Below, piece after piece: positions 1-12,322 of a stretch of 64,000 bases of DNA (position 1 is the first letter of the stretch; every line of letters begins with the position of its first letter). Origin of the DNA: Apostichopus japonicus (lineage: Eukaryota; Echinodermata; Holothuroidea; Aspidochirotida; Stichopodidae); contig NC_092569.1 of assembly GCF_037975245.1 (NCBI RefSeq), positions 4,736,501-4,800,500 of the forward strand. Direction: 5' to 3'. The position numbers and the translations under genes are program-made. A model generated the notes under the pieces. The model was not told the DNA's origin, ran no database searches, and saw nothing but the letters and a program-made list of their open reading frames with translations.

Positions 1-2370
1 CGTTTTGAAATGTATAATAAAGGATTGCATCAGGATCAATTACACTGTAAGTTGATGACACGGTCTGCAGAATTGCATAAATCATTCCTACAGCAAGCAT
101 TGATTAAAATTTGTCCAAGCTTTCAAACGACGTTAGCCGGCTTCCCCCCATGGTCTACTAAAATCTAGCAGAAATCGTCTCCAGTAAAAAAACTCTTAAA
201 GCAGACATGATTGCTAACGGTCATCATTAACTTATTTCCTACTGTACTACTTTCAACGAAACACCAATTTCACATCCCACAAAAAGAAAATTAATTTTAA
301 GGAAAATTTTTGAGGAAATTGTAAATGAAGATTAAGAGAACATAAAAGATGACAATGGGTACGGGATCAGTGGTTCTGTGGCAACTGAAAGTAGGAATAA
401 AATTTTGTAGATCTTAGAAATGGAAATGAGTTATGAAGGCTGAAAATGGCTCAATGTCTTCCCATTCTACTGTACTTGCTCTGGGTGTTGTTTTTTTTGT
501 ATAGAGTGAAAAGGGAACTAAATTTCGAACAGGTCGACAACATATCTACAGTAGGTATAAAAATTTGTAATGATAATATATTTTATTCTCTTCTAGTTAA
601 ATCCATCGGGTAATACAATTTAATCTGATTTTTACAAATTGATAAGGACAAGTATATGAACAATAAAAGTACCATTAATTTCTGGTGATAGAAAACATTT
701 GTACAGTACCTTCTGTTAGTTACAGTTGTCCAAAGAGAGACGTTATCAATTTTAGGTTGTGTTAAGATTGTTAACTTATTCCAAATGGTTTAAGGCTTAG
801 ATTGAAAGGTTTGTTGACTTACATATATAAGGCATTTTATTGTATACTAATATATACTGACAAGAGTAATTACATACATTCACTCACCTTCATACATATT
901 ATATTTTATTCTAATAAAAGGTAACATTTGTGTGAAAAGGTTGAGAAATAAATGCAACATTTTCTTTGGGGAGGAGAAGGGAGAGGGGATGGGGTTGGGG
1001 TGGCTCTGCTTGAAAAATATCAACAGTTTACTTATTTTATTCAGAACATCTGGAAGTGTGAACTGAATGTCTTTGAAAGGGACTACAAAGTGAACAAAAG
1101 GATCTATTGTTCGATTTTGTCAAACTTGAGTGAAATAAGACTAAATATTGCCATGTTTTGCCTTATGTTGCCATGCCTTATGCTGCCTTATTCTGTTTAA
1201 TGTTGCCATGGAAAACTTTTGAACACAAAGACTGTAATGAAGTTGTGTTTACCATGAAAAATTACTGAATATTTTTTTATAAAGTTCAAGAAATGCTTCA
1301 TGCATACCGTACATTGTTTTTTACTGTGTTTAGGCGAGACTTTACTGGCCAGTTTTATAATAGATCTAGCATTTTTTATAAATATATGTGCTATTTATTA
1401 AGTTCCATCGAGGGATTTTTTAATTAAATAAAATTATAGAACACATTCTGTAAAATTACAGTTGAAACAGTCCGACTAAGCTGCATTAACTCCAGAACAT
1501 GCAGGAATCAACTTGTTGTCATGGAAACTATGTAATAATGCATATTATGAATAAATGCCTTTACACTAAATGACTGAGTTTTAACTCTCAATAATTCAGA
1601 TAAGAAAGAGTCAGGTATTACATCACACACAAAACAATCCATAAGTTCAGTATCTGAAATAATGCTGCATTTTGGATTTAAATTTTTGTAATTTTCAGGT
1701 AACTATGACCAAGTTGTTGTCATGGATATTAAAAATCTTCTGTGACAAAAAAAACACGCTCAAAGACATGAATACACAAATCCTCAAGCTTCGTTCTCTC
1801 GGATGAATCGTTTTTTTTTACACAGTAATTTTCACAAGGACTTCCAGTACATTTGGGTACAGTCTCTGTTTTCCATTTTCGTTCAGTCTGTTTTCCAAGC
1901 TCTAATGATGGCAAAGAAGATAGACTGAGTACCACTGTAGGAGTATAATACTGACATAGCGCTAGGTGATTTAAACGCCATGAGCAAAATTTCTTGATAA
2001 TCAGATCAAGAAAAGTTTCTATAATCAGTCGATCGCTTAAAGGAGTTGCACTGTAAATACATACACCTTATGTAGGCCTATATATTCTACACAAATGCTG
2101 GGATAAGAGATTGATGGAAGAGTTCGAAGGCACAATGAACGATCACGGAAGGAAAAAACAAGAAGGTTATTTAGTTAAAGTAGAATAAAACAAGAACGAG
2201 TATATTTCTCTTTTTTTTTTCCTCCTTACCTTGACTCAGATGAATACCAAGAAATTTCTGTTTTAAATATATTGAACTTATGTTTGAGGTAGTCTATGCA
2301 GTATCTTGGTCCAAGATTTGAGTCTTGTATCCAAGACTGGTGAGAAAAACGATTTTTATCAACTGGAGAG
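1..2370. other. AT-rich non-coding sequence, nothing recognised
   Basis: I see no gene or repeat array here. An 82-codon ATG frame at 952-1200 begins in a purine-rich stretch and ends in a locally repetitive TTGCCATG/CTTATGCTG run (1150-1210). Its length is within chance expectation and it has no recognisable motif. A short minus frame at 1729-1935 is likewise unremarkable. Confidence 0.5.
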
Positions 2371-2650
2371 CGACTGTACATGCTGCCGATCGGCATGAAG
2401 AATGAGGTTAGTCGTAAGGCCTATTTCCCTTTTCAAGCTGGACATCTGACTACAAATTGTCAAAATGAAAGGTCCGATGCCCCCCCCTGCGAGTTGGTAA
2501 CGAATCACCAAGAGTTTTCCCCTTTCGCACCAAAACTTGTAAAAATATGCCTTTCTATTTTTTTTATTTTTTTTATTTGCTCCTCTGCACCCCTTTTTCT
2601 TTTCTATAATTCCATCTCAAAATTTATTGTTTTTTTTTTTTTTTACTTAG

Positions 2651-3064
2651 GCTACAAAAGTTATGGCCGGGGTTTCTTCAATTCTTTATGTACAATTCCC
2701 GGTACGCCCGGCTCGCTGGGGTAAAGACAGCATGCTACAGTGCATACCAATACGCATGGTCAACGTGTGTGTCTTAACCATCTCACCGCAGTTGGCTTTT
2801 CACTTCTCAGTTGACGAGAATAATCGGCGACGATGCTACGCTTGTCACGAGAAGCCCGTTTATCATATTTCAGATATGACGAGAAATATCAAAGATTTTC
2901 CAACGAGCGCTTACATGCTCCCGTCCCGAAAAAATCCAAACCATAGCACGCAACTTCATTCACGCCAGACGTGTGAAGAGTCACAAACACCTCGGCTCTT
3001 GGAACGGTTTCGTGGGAGATGGACTGTCAATCTGAACCGAGCAAAAAATCACAACTTTTGGTAA
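2651..3064 (+). CDS. Candidate exon or small ORF, 138 open codons, unknown product
   Basis: I do not recognise this. A good 3' splice signal, a run of 15 T followed by ACTTAG at 2630-2650, precedes an open frame that runs from 2651 to a TAA at 3062-3064. The first ATG is at 2663, giving 133 residues. The stretch is visibly richer in G+C and CpG than its surroundings. The predicted peptide is basic towards its C-terminus (clusters such as NNRRR and RFRGR) and has no membrane segment. A possible donor, GGG|GTAAAG, sits at 2720. At 138 codons it is longer than most chance frames here, but there is no family match, so the coding status is inference. A CpG-rich noncoding segment would look similar. 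Confidence 0.25.
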   Translation, partial: ATKVMAGVSSILYVQFPVRPARWGKDSMLQCIPIRMVNVCVLTISPQLAFHFSVDENNRRRCYACHEKPVYHISDMTRNIKDFPTSAYMLPSRKNPNHSTQLHSRQTCEESQTPRLLERFRGRWTVNLNRAKNHNFW

Positions 3065-3164
3065 AACTTTTCACACATTGATTTAGTTGTCCCTTCAGAT
3101 TGCACACTGATTTGACAGGATGTGTGAAATACTTTAATCTGGTCCAAAATCAGGGAAAGAATTT

Positions 3165-3203
3165 AAAAAAATAATAATAATAAAAAATAATAATAATAAT
3201 AAA
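3165..3203. repeat. (AAT)n microsatellite
   Basis: This is an interrupted run of ATA/AAT trinucleotides. Such runs often mark the 3' ends of SINEs and LINEs in invertebrates, but the adjacent sequence shows no recognisable element body. Confidence 0.8.
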
Positions 3204-4214
3204 GGATTGGCAGAGATAACAAAATGGAGAAAAAATGGATTCGACAAGTATGATAATACAATCGAAAGAAAAATTGTTTACTGAATCGTTTTTTTTTTGC
3301 CGATCGTTGCCACATAAATTTCTTCCTCAATATTTCCATGTCTGTTTTAGAATTTCGAGTAAGTACAGGGGGTGGTGCTAGATCATCTATCGATCTAGTA
3401 TTTTCCAGGTTATGTCACGTACCAGAAAGGATTGAATTTCAGTTGATGGTTTAAATGAGGTTATTCATTTAAAACATACCAGCACAGTTTATGTCTTAAA
3501 TAGTTACAACCAATCTGAGTTTATCTTATTAACTATTCATTACTGTCAAAGTTTGTCATTACTATTCTACTGTAGGTATTAACCCTTTGCAATGGGGTCA
3601 TGCAATAATAAATGCAACAATAAAAACAGCAAGCTAAAAAAGCAAAGAACTGAAAGACAATTGTTAAATGCAGCCCACATACCATTCATGTTTAATTCAC
3701 ACATCATGTCCTTAGCAACAAGTGTGATATGAACCACTGATTGCAACACAAAAAAAAAGGAAATATCACAGAAATAATTCTATATCTTAAATATATAAGA
3801 ACTTAATTATCTTACAAGAAATTATAATAGACCTTCATGCATATTTATCAACGATTAAAAGCCGCTATTCTATAGCCATTCCTTGCTAATAATCCTTATA
3901 CAGTTGCTTGTCAGCAATATGCAGAGATAAATATCCTTGCCTAAATAATGCAAATACTATGTATAATCAAAATCTTCCAAATTAAAAATGATGACTTATG
4001 CAATTGGGTAAAACCAACCAGCATTATAAAAAAAAAAAAAGGGTTGGGGGAGAGAGAGATTTACAATGATTCCTGATTTTGAAAATAAGCATGACAAAAA
4101 TTAAAATTACAAAATGTGAAAAAATTAAAATGGTACCTGAAATAGACAAGGAACTCCATCAAAGTCAAAAACCATCACAGAAAGATTTCCTTAGAAAAAA
4201 CTATTTCCCACAAT

Positions 4215-4454
4215 TCAACCAAGAGAGATGACAGACAGAAGAAACTTAAGTTGCGGATCCACGGTAACCGATCGGTATCCGTCCAAAAATGACTGTATAA
4301 TATCTACCGAATCCGACTCGAAAAGAAAAAACGAACAATACCTGGACCCAACGTTGTAAAAAACGATGATGGAATTAATTTCGCTTGAAGTTAAAGGAGA
4401 AACAATTTTGGGGTTTTTCTTCAAAATCCAGCAAAAACAAAAGATTTGAAACAT
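4215..4454 (-). CDS. Hypothetical small ORF, 79 aa
   Basis: This is an ATG-initiated minus-strand frame of 79 codons with no recognised domain. The N-terminal 12 residues are aromatic and hydrophobic, followed by a Lys-rich patch, a Ser-rich segment and a hydrophobic tail. It has moderate CpG content and uses all codon classes, which is why I list it. A GTCCAG|GTATTG donor-like motif lies inside the frame. Its length is within chance expectation, so this is a weak candidate. Confidence 0.15.
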   Translation of the reverse strand: MFQIFCFCWILKKNPKIVSPLTSSEINSIIVFYNVGSRYCSFFLFESDSVDIIQSFLDGYRSVTVDPQLKFLLSVISLG

Positions 4455-4628
4455 ATATTGTAGAGATTGTACGATAGGTATTTGGCCTTACTTTTTCCTC
4501 CTCCTTTTACTCTATGAAACAGAGATGATGCTGTAGACCGATATCAAATGCCTCCTCTCACTGTCTCTTAGCACTAAACTCTTTCTTCAGTAATAAGTAC
4601 ACACACACAGAGAAAATTACCACTGCCT

Positions 4629-4672
4629 CTCTCTTCGCTCTCTCTCTCTCTCTCTGACTCTAAACTCTCTCG
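4629..4672. repeat. (CT)n microsatellite
   Basis: This is an imperfect CT dinucleotide tract, polypyrimidine on the plus strand. Confidence 0.8.
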
Positions 4673-5975
4673 CTACACTTGTGGTACAGATATGAGGAGC
4701 TTAATGAAAAGATGTGTGGTTATATTGTGTGGAGATAACCATCATAGATAGATAGCTGGGAATGCATATATATATATACTGAAAAAAGTGACAATGAAAT
4801 GAACCAAGAATCTTTGAGTGAGAAGACTACACACACAAGATAATCACTTTGCAAAAGTGTATGGGTGCGTAACAAAAACATTTGTTGTTTTAAGAGACTT
4901 GTGTGGAAGGAAAGGTTGAATGAGAAGGGACTATTATAGATAAAAACTGGTGTAATGAAGTGTGGATAATTACTAATGATTTCTTGGTTATGCACTAGGA
5001 GAAGAGTGGGAAAAGTTCACTGGTCTTGGGAAAATGCTGCTGTAGTCATGTTTGGTATTAAAGACTAACTGGATGATATTGTGGCAAGTGAGAGGAATCA
5101 GTTTTTTGGGCAAATGTTGGGGTCATGTTAAAATCGGCAGTCAGTTTTTGAGACAACATTGTAGAAGTGTTGTTCCCTTGTTTCTTTGGTAAGGGTCAGT
5201 TAAATTGCTGTGACAGGTTAATTTTAAAAACAGAGTATAAAAGCAGATAACATTCAATCGAGTACTATGGGAGGCCATACTGAGAGAGAGATTGGCACAT
5301 GGGTTTACTGATTCACAAATGTTTCGGTTGGGATGTTCATATTAGTTTGTTTTTCTTTGCTATAAGATAATGTAAGGATATTTTTAAGAGAATTTTGATG
5401 GAAAGGAAAAGTCACATGCCATTTGCTGGTTTCTTTATACAACTTGAGACGCATGGTTGTGTGACACAAAATATAAAAAAGATAATCCATTCTTGTTTGT
5501 TTTATATTTTTTGGGTATGTCTGCTGAAATATCACAAGCAAACACAAGACATTTCCTCATACAAATATCTGGAACCATTTATGGTTCAAAGTTCATGTTA
5601 CACATACAAAATATAAAACTATTATAAAATTAGATCTCAGTAAAAAAAAGAAATGTATACATGCAGCAACTTCACTGGAATGACTAATTGATTAAAACCT
5701 TATAGGTTTATTTTTTATTTTTTATATGACTACATCAAGTGAAATGAGGCTACAGTTTCAAAATGTGCACTGAATTTTTATGTCTTTTGGGGGGATTGGG
5801 AGGAAGGGGGTTTGGGGAAGGAGGGGGATTTGGGAAAATTTGTGATGAAGACATACATATGTTATGTTATGTTGTGTCATTTAATTTATATAGTGACTCT
5901 ACCAACTTTTTTCCTTAGGGTACAAATTGAAAATGTAACAGAACAGGGAAGTCATGTCACTGTCTTTCTACACAT

Positions 5976-6026
5976 TTATATAAATACATATACTTATATA
6001 TATGTTTATATACATATACTTATATA
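5976..6026. repeat. TA-rich microsatellite
   Basis: These are imperfect TATATA/CATATACT units. The tract lies just upstream of the GC-richer 6.05-6.63 kb pocket. Confidence 0.7.
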
Positions 6027-6225
6027 CTTTATTCACAAAATCTAACATCAAACATTTTCTTGCACACATTTCACGGCATGCAGATCTCCCTGATAGAAAA
6101 AGTGTTAAAAATTTGGGGGAGAGCTACATGATCAACATTCCGAAAAGCATGGCTTCCACGAATATGAATCTCACGTCATCCGACATGCCAACAACGAAAG
6201 CTTTCAGATTATTCGACTACAGGCA

Positions 6226-6623
6226 TTGAGTACGTTTAAGGTGACCAAGCCTAACTTTGCTCTCCTTAAGTCAGCAGTTCTATCGTTTAGCTTGCCGAAT
6301 CGTGTCGTTCCATGCGGTTTACGAGTGTGTTATAGTCGCACACGATGCACGCGATGTAAATCCCAAGCTATATACATAATACGCGGCCGAGAGTCTGCTG
6401 TACTACACACTGAACTTAATATTATATATTTTTTCCCCCTTAATTCACTCAGTGCACCCACTTTATGCAGATTACTACAGAGCCAAAAAACAAGGCAAAG
6501 ACTTGCGGAGAACACGGGGAAAATCAATAACTCGCCTTTTCAATTGTCACCAAGCCCCCGTCGGCAGAATGTTGGTCGTTTGTGGCTCCGAATGCCCTGG
6601 GGCGGTGTGAGCCGTAGCCTAAG
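6226..6623 (+). CDS. Candidate exon ending at a consensus splice donor
   Basis: This is an open frame of about 132 codons in a CpG-containing, GC-richer pocket. It is open to 6627, but a near-perfect donor, CCTAAG|GTGAGTG, falls at 6623/6624, so an exon could end there. The upstream limit is uncertain: the frame opens after a stop at 6227-6229 and its first codon is TTG, not ATG. The peptide is Cys-, Arg- and Ser-rich in the middle (a CTRCKS patch) with no family I can name. It could be a 5' UTR or first exon near a promoter rather than coding sequence. The donor is seen; the exon is inferred. Confidence 0.2.
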
Positions 6624-6879
6624 GTGAGTGAAGATTAATTGCTTGCTACTGCCTGCATCCCTACAGCTACCAAAAGCTTGTGTAATTCGAACAGAAGAAA
6701 CAACTTTGCAAAAGGAAAAAAAAGACACAAGGTTGGAAAAATCTCGGGATCTGCCAAGCCATTGGCTTCTATCCTGTCATTACGTCTCAGGACCCCTAAG
6801 GGTATCGCAACAGACTTGCCATTTATTACATGCGTCTCGTAATTGCTCCGTAGAGTGAAGCTACCGTGGTTGAAATGAA

Positions 6880-7015
6880 ATGACTTGAGAGAGAGTGAGG
6901 GAACAAGACAAAAAAAAAAGAAGAAATCCTGAAGGAAGAAGAGTAAAAGAAAGAGAAGAAAAAAACAGAAAAGAGACAGAGATGGAAAGAGAGACAGAAA
7001 GAGAAAAGTAGGAAG
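6880..7015 (+). repeat. Polypurine (GA-rich) tract
   Basis: About 135 bases are almost entirely A/G on the plus strand, with mirror-like GAGA and GAAAGAGA stretches. Such tracts are low-complexity and can form triplex (H-DNA) structures. The minus-strand frame over it (Ser/Leu/Phe-rich) is a by-product of composition. Confidence 0.75.
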
Positions 7016-7659
7016 TAACAGAGGGAACCATACTAGGATGGAACATCAACAAACTCTATATACAAATAAGAAGAGTACAGGGAGGCAATGACCTCAAGTT
7101 CAAGAATGGGGTTAATGTATGCAAGGTGATTCATGAGGGAACAGTGGCTGATTGGCTATGGCTCACTGCTCCTCTTTATGAATATTCATAAGCCATGGTA
7201 GTATGATGATGAAAGAAAAGAGGGATGATAATAATAGTTGTGTTCTATGAGAGGCATATTGTGATGGGAGATACGACGAAGGCTAGAGCATAATTAGGGT
7301 TTTTCGATCAGTAGGGACGAAACACAACACAAAGATTACACGCATGATTAAGGCCTAAGCTCCCCCGAGTCTCAAGGCGTGTAAGCCACGCTGATGACTC
7401 TATTTCCAGCTACCGATCAAAAGCCGCAAATTGCATTATTTTTCTGACACTGAACGTGAATAAAGCGTAGAGAGAAGAACAAGGACAGGGGAGGGGAGGG
7501 AAGGCTCGGATAAAACTAGCGGTTGTATGAAAGGCAACAAACTTTGATGACTTCTGGCAGCGGTGTATATCATGTCTGAAGTCTCGTCTAATGAATGGTG
7601 CTCAAACCAACTACCTTATGCAATAAATAATCTAACCCTAGCTCTCAGATCGTCATCTC

Positions 7660-7723
7660 GACGATGAAGAAGAAGATGAAGAAGGAGAAGATGAAGATGA
7701 AGAAGGAGAAGGAAGGAGGAAAA
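7660..7723 (+). repeat. (GAA/GATGAA)n trinucleotide repeat
   Basis: An imperfect GAAGAT/GAAGGA repeat lies inside a 69-codon plus frame (7664-7873) that would start with a Met/Lys/Glu-rich stretch. The following 45 codons are not repetitive, so a repeat-containing exon is possible, but I see no splice or family evidence. Confidence 0.6.
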
Positions 7724-8116
7724 CTTGTGTCGTTTAAAAGCTGGCAAGTATATGAGAGCTATAGTCTGACAAAGGAATCTGGAAAAGGTCTCCTTGCGAC
7801 GGGTGGGTGTAGAGTCTACGAGCATGGCAACTCCAAATGCCATAACGTCTGGCTTGATATCATTAAGCGATAGTGAAAATATGAAAGTCGTGTTTTACAT
7901 TGAAAAAGAATGCGTATCTGGTGGTACCAAACCAAAACAGTAAAGAATCAAGAATGCATACCAGCTAAAGGTAAATCCTTTAGTTTAGAAAACTCCCTAC
8001 CACGAATTATGGAATTTAGCATATATACAGACTCTCAAGGTTTGTCAACTGCAAAACTGAAGCTAATTTCTGGGCTTAATTTGACCACAGAGGAAACTTA
8101 AGATAATTTCTAGCAT

Positions 8117-8160
8117 AATGATAACAATAATAATACCCCATTCTTTTATAAGCGCAACAC
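8117..8160 (-). mobile_element. Possible decayed SINE/LINE 3' tail
   Basis: An AATAATAATA run is followed by 'cttttataagcgc', which resembles the 'ttatatagcgcc' tail at 18.56 kb. Only the terminal about 40 bp is recognisable, so this is tentative. Confidence 0.3.
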
Positions 8161-8295
8161 AAACTATTAAGTCTGGTGGAGCTATATTAATTAATTAAAG
8201 TAATTACAGAGAGATAACACTATAACCTTGAGAATAGATGAAGTCTCTTATTTTTAAGTAATACTTTAAATCTAGATTACAGATTCTCAACTTCC

Positions 8296-8565
8296 TTAAC
8301 TTGCTAACTTGCAGAAAGGCAAGACTATACCACAGAAAGGCAGAAGAAGGCTGAAAAGTTCAATAACTGTATTATTATGACAGATTAACATATTTCTAAG
8401 ATATTCATGGTTTAAACTGTCATGTGTTCCATAAAATATTTTTTTAATTAAAAAAACAATAATTCCTACTTTTGATTCCTTTTTTGAAGAATTGCAATTA
8501 ATGAGGGACGACCGCTGGTGATATAATAACAGGGTTACAGCCCGGGGGTTGGAGGCAATTTGCAT
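8296..8565 (-). CDS. Hypothetical small ORF, 89 aa
   Basis: This is an ATG-initiated minus-strand frame of 89 codons. The first third is GC-richer (a GCTGTAACCCTG region); the remainder is AT-rich. It has two hydrophobic stretches: a central GIIVFLIKKIF-like segment and a C-terminal Leu/Phe/Cys-rich segment that could be membrane-spanning. I recognise no family. The length is compatible with chance. Confidence 0.15.
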   Translation of the reverse strand: MQIASNPRAVTLLLYHQRSSLINCNSSKKESKVGIIVFLIKKIFYGTHDSLNHEYLRNMLICHNNTVIELFSLLLPFCGIVLPFCKLAS

Positions 8566-8720
8566 GTCGTTGCAGACACAGAGAGGACTTCATTAGCCCC
8601 GATCTGAGTCAGAAAATTAATATTTTTTGTTTGTTTTTACAAATGTTTTGTGTGTGTAAGCCAACTCCTATTCATTGTGCAACTATGTGTATGTAGTACT
8701 TATACCCTTGGTCCAACCAG

Positions 8721-8874
8721 AGACTGCATTAAGTGCATACATGTGAATGGTAAATTTATAGCCGGAATGGGTCCCATTAAAAATGAAGATGTATTTGAAA
8801 TATGGATCAAGATTGAATGCACTTTTGATCTACCCCTCATGGGAAGGACAGCTGGTAGATTCCTGAGAGATTGA
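8721..8874 (+). CDS. Candidate 3' exon, about 50 codons, unknown product
   Basis: A plausible acceptor (TACCCTTGGTCCAACCAG|AG) at 8720/8721 precedes a frame that stays open to a TGA at 8872-8874. Upstream of the acceptor the same frame is open back to a GTG at 8650. The peptide is non-repetitive and mixed: a Cys pair near the start (DCIKC), a GMGPIKNEDVF segment and a basic C-terminus. There is no recognised domain. The codon mix looks protein-like, but a frame this short can occur by chance; only transcript evidence would decide. Confidence 0.22.
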
Positions 8875-8899
8875 ACACACAGAAGAAAAAGACAATAAA

Positions 8900-10340
8900 A
8901 AAAAAACAGTGAGGTCATTTCTTTTATTTTTTTCCCCCCTCCCTTGTTAGCTATTGATTTATGGAATGGGCTTTTCATAACGCAAGTTTGTAATAGTTCC
9001 CCGATGGTTTGTTACCGATAAAGTTGATGGGAATTGATCATAAATTAGCCAATTTGTTTTCATGTGTTAGTTTTAATGCCCAATTAGCTATCTAATGTTG
9101 ATATTTTTTTAAGACCAACCCCCATAGGGGAGAGACCCCAACAACCGCTCTTGGTTCAAGGGAGTTGAACCTCATTCACCAGAAGGGTTGTACTTTTTCA
9201 AAGGTCTGTTGTAACAGAAACATTGAAATCAATTAAACCTGTAAAGACTGTAAGATATAGCATCATGTACTGCTGCTATCAATTCCCTGTGTTTTAATTG
9301 GAACCGGCCAATGTTACAATTACAGCAAACAGTCTTGGGACAATCACTGCCAATCAGTCAGAATGTTAACCACAACTTAACGCACGTTGTGGTAAGGGAA
9401 ATAAATGGCGGGATATCGGATGAATTGTCCTTTACATGAAGCTTTACTGTATTTTTCCTAATCTGAAAGAACAGATATATATATATATATAAACCTTAGT
9501 TTTATTTCACAGACCTGCCCCTTTTTTGCTTAGTGCAAAATTATTAGAAAACAATTACCATGTTGTACATATTTTGGCAGCTCTAGTTAAATTGGCTATG
9601 TAATCAAATCAAAATTATCCATTTAGATTAGAAAATGTTGAATTTTGGGTAATATTTAGTAGGTCTGGAAAAAAATGTTGACCAAACTCAAATAACCTAA
9701 ATGTACACTCACACAAATGCACGCATGCATGCACACACGCACGCTTGCACACATGCATGCCATCACCATCGCATAGACTCCTTCTGCCTCCAGCAAGGAT
9801 TTCAAAACCCCAAATTTAGACAAGTTTACAGTACAAACAACACAAATGGCTACATTATAACAATCGTTCACATCAAATTTTGATGAATTAAGCTAAAAAG
9901 AAAAAGTAAAAAGACAAAAAGTAAATGTTTATTCCCAAGACCATTTTCGTTTTTCTAAGCTCATTTCAAAACATAAATTTCAAGTTTTGATGGCAACATT
10001 CTTCAAAATGACGCATATTGATCAGTAAAAACACCCAAACTGGAGAAGAAAAATACAAAATAAATTGTGTTTACATTCCCAAACTGTCATCTCCATTACA
10101 AAAACGAAACTATAACAGCCCAAAAAAAAAAAATAACAGATATGGAAATGGAAAGAAAATGAAAGTAAAATATCAAACACTGATAAAAAGAAATCTTTTT
10201 CAAACAAAAGATTCTACCAGGCTATCTCTTCGTACAACTTTAAGGATGCCGTCAATCCTTCCCCTGTGAAGCCAAAACTCTCTTAAAATGCACTAAATTA
10301 CCAAATCAGGGGCAAAAATAACAAAATTGGCTTAGGGACT
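8900..10340. other. AT-rich non-coding stretch with minor repeats
   Basis: A 7-bp-arm inverted repeat (GGTTCAA/TTGAACC) lies at 9153-9171. A TA run lies at 9475-9491. A CA/GCATGC-rich patch at 9700-9765 gives the spurious His/Thr/Ala-rich frame in that region. I see nothing else. Confidence 0.5.
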
Positions 10341-10383
10341 GTGGGATTAATTATTTCTTGAGAGATTTCCATTTTGTGCCCAG

Positions 10384-10629
10384 GTAAAAGAAAAATTGGA
10401 AAAAAAAAAGCCTTTAATTTTCCTGTCAATTCCTGATCATGACTTTCCAACCCTCCTTCCCATCTTCCTTGAAGCTTTCGAAAGAGATAAACTATTCAAA
10501 CGCACCCCAATATCGGCGTTCTCGCATCATAAATTACTCGAGTCCATTAAGTTGCTTCCAAATATTTACATGAAGTCATATTTCCACAGTTTTCACAGCG
10601 CAAATGTTTATTATTTGGCGATTATCTAA
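10384..10629 (+). CDS. Candidate 3' exon, 81 codons, unknown product
   Basis: A strong acceptor, a T/C-rich run ending TTTTGTGCCCAG, sits at 10366-10383 and is followed by an open frame to a TAA at 10627-10629. The frame is open back to 10351. The peptide begins with a Lys/Glu-rich segment (VKEKLEKKK), then a hydrophobic strand, a DHDFP motif and an amphipathic Leu-rich middle. I do not recognise the family. Residue variety and the splice signal make this one of the better exon candidates in the window, but the length alone is not significant and no partner exon was identified. Confidence 0.27.
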   Translation, partial: VKEKLEKKKPLIFLSIPDHDFPTLLPIFLEAFERDKLFKRTPISAFSHHKLLESIKLLPNIYMKSYFHSFHSANVYYLAII

Positions 10630-12300
10630 TCAAATTAATCCTCTGTATAAGTTCTGCTTTTTCTTGAAGAAGAAGAAGAAGATCAACTTCTTTTCTGTTT
10701 TTTTCTGGGTTTTTTGCCTTCTTCCATTTTCAAACATAGTCTGATACAGTTTTTCCTACATGAAGGTTGGCAGTATTCAATTTATCTTGCCAGATGCTTT
10801 CGAAAGGATAATTTGAAATGCTTTAAAGCTAGCTATTTGTGTTGACTTTGGTAAAGGAAAAATAAAAATCATTTTTTTCGATATGGTTTTGTAATAAAAA
10901 TGAAATGACAATGCGGTTCATTTTAATTCTACAAATGTCAAGCTTCATTTCAAAATATTTTAATGCCATCTATTAGAAAGTTGAAAAGTTGTCCAATTTT
11001 CATATATGATGTGTTTTTGCTATTTTACAACAAAACCTTTCTAGAATTAGAGGAAGGACCATAAAACCACTCCCTAATTAATATTGATCAGGGGCGGGGG
11101 ATATCTAGCTGGGTATCTTAGTTGGAAAAGATTAGTTTCTTTCAAGTAAAATATAATGTGATTTGGTTAAAAGTTGGCAATCACTCTTGACGCACAGCTG
11201 CTTTAAACTCGAGCCGATGAAAGAATACCGGAACTTGAAAAAAACCTTTCGGAAGAGAAGGACAGCAAAGTCATACATCATCTGAGCCAATTTCAACAAA
11301 AAAACTTCTGAGAAATGTTACCACGGAATACAACATTTCTTAGTTAACTGAGCGAAACAGGAGGGGGGGGGTGGGGTTGAGGGGAGAGCTTCAGAAACGA
11401 TCAAAATGAATTGGTGATACACATAGTTCTTAAAGCTATGTTATAAAATAAGAGAAGATATTTATACAAAGAGGTTTATTTCGGAAAGAGAAAAGTGTGA
11501 TTATACTATGCACTGCAAACTGTGCATTTGATAATACAGTGAATGATTCATCTAGAAAAAAATCACTGAACATAGCAGACTGAATGTGAAAATGGAAAAC
11601 TGTTCCCTTTGGTTAAAATGTAGAAACTTTGTACTTTGGTCAAGATGAGAGCTTGGAAAGTAAGGGAGGGGGGGGGGGAGTTTCAAGAACCACAACATTT
11701 TAGGGATGTAGCAACATAACAGCTAGAATCTCTTTACTTCCAACCCTCTTCCCCATACCCTCCCAGAGCATTAGTGCCTTCCTTCATCACAATTACCCCC
11801 CCCCCCTTTGGTGCTGGAACTGTTATTTTAATAATGCTGGTACCAATGGATTGGGCATTCATGTACTTTTGAGAGGTGGTGAATAATTTACATTTGTGAA
11901 AAATTACAACTTATCTCTTTAATACAAACCAAATAAATTTCAAAAGTTTGGTATCAAAATTGTAACAATTGAAACCAGCAATGTTTTGGAAATATGGAAA
12001 CATTAATATTTAATCACTCGTATAAATTTTTCTTTTTATCATATTAGTGATGTTGTTATAAATCGTAAATAGCTATGGACCAGACATTCACACCTCAAGG
12101 TGCCTTGAATATCATACAGTTTGAAGTATTCTACAATCTTCTTTTTGTATTCCTCGCTACAAAAGCCAATCGAGAGTAAACACCAATAGTTTAGCACTGA
12201 TTTGTAAGCCCCTGGATCCTAGACGAGGTAAAATCAGTAAGGGGAGCCCTTGGTCAATTTGTCACGGATCATTGGCTACGGTAAACTATGAGGTTGTAGC
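10630..12300. other. AT-rich non-coding stretch with G and C homopolymers
   Basis: There is a GAA run at 10668-10680, G tracts at 11363-11371 and 11668-11679, and a C tract near 11796-11804. No frame or repeat family stands out. Confidence 0.5.
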
Positions 12301-12322
12301 TATTGTTTCTCATGTTGCACTG

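Noticed and set aside
2285-2305. TGAGGTAGT resembling the start of let-7
   Set aside because: Only nine bases match and no hairpin flanks it.
6861-7052. Ser/Leu/Phe-rich minus frame resembling membrane helices
   Set aside because: It is the complement of a polypurine tract; the composition alone explains it.
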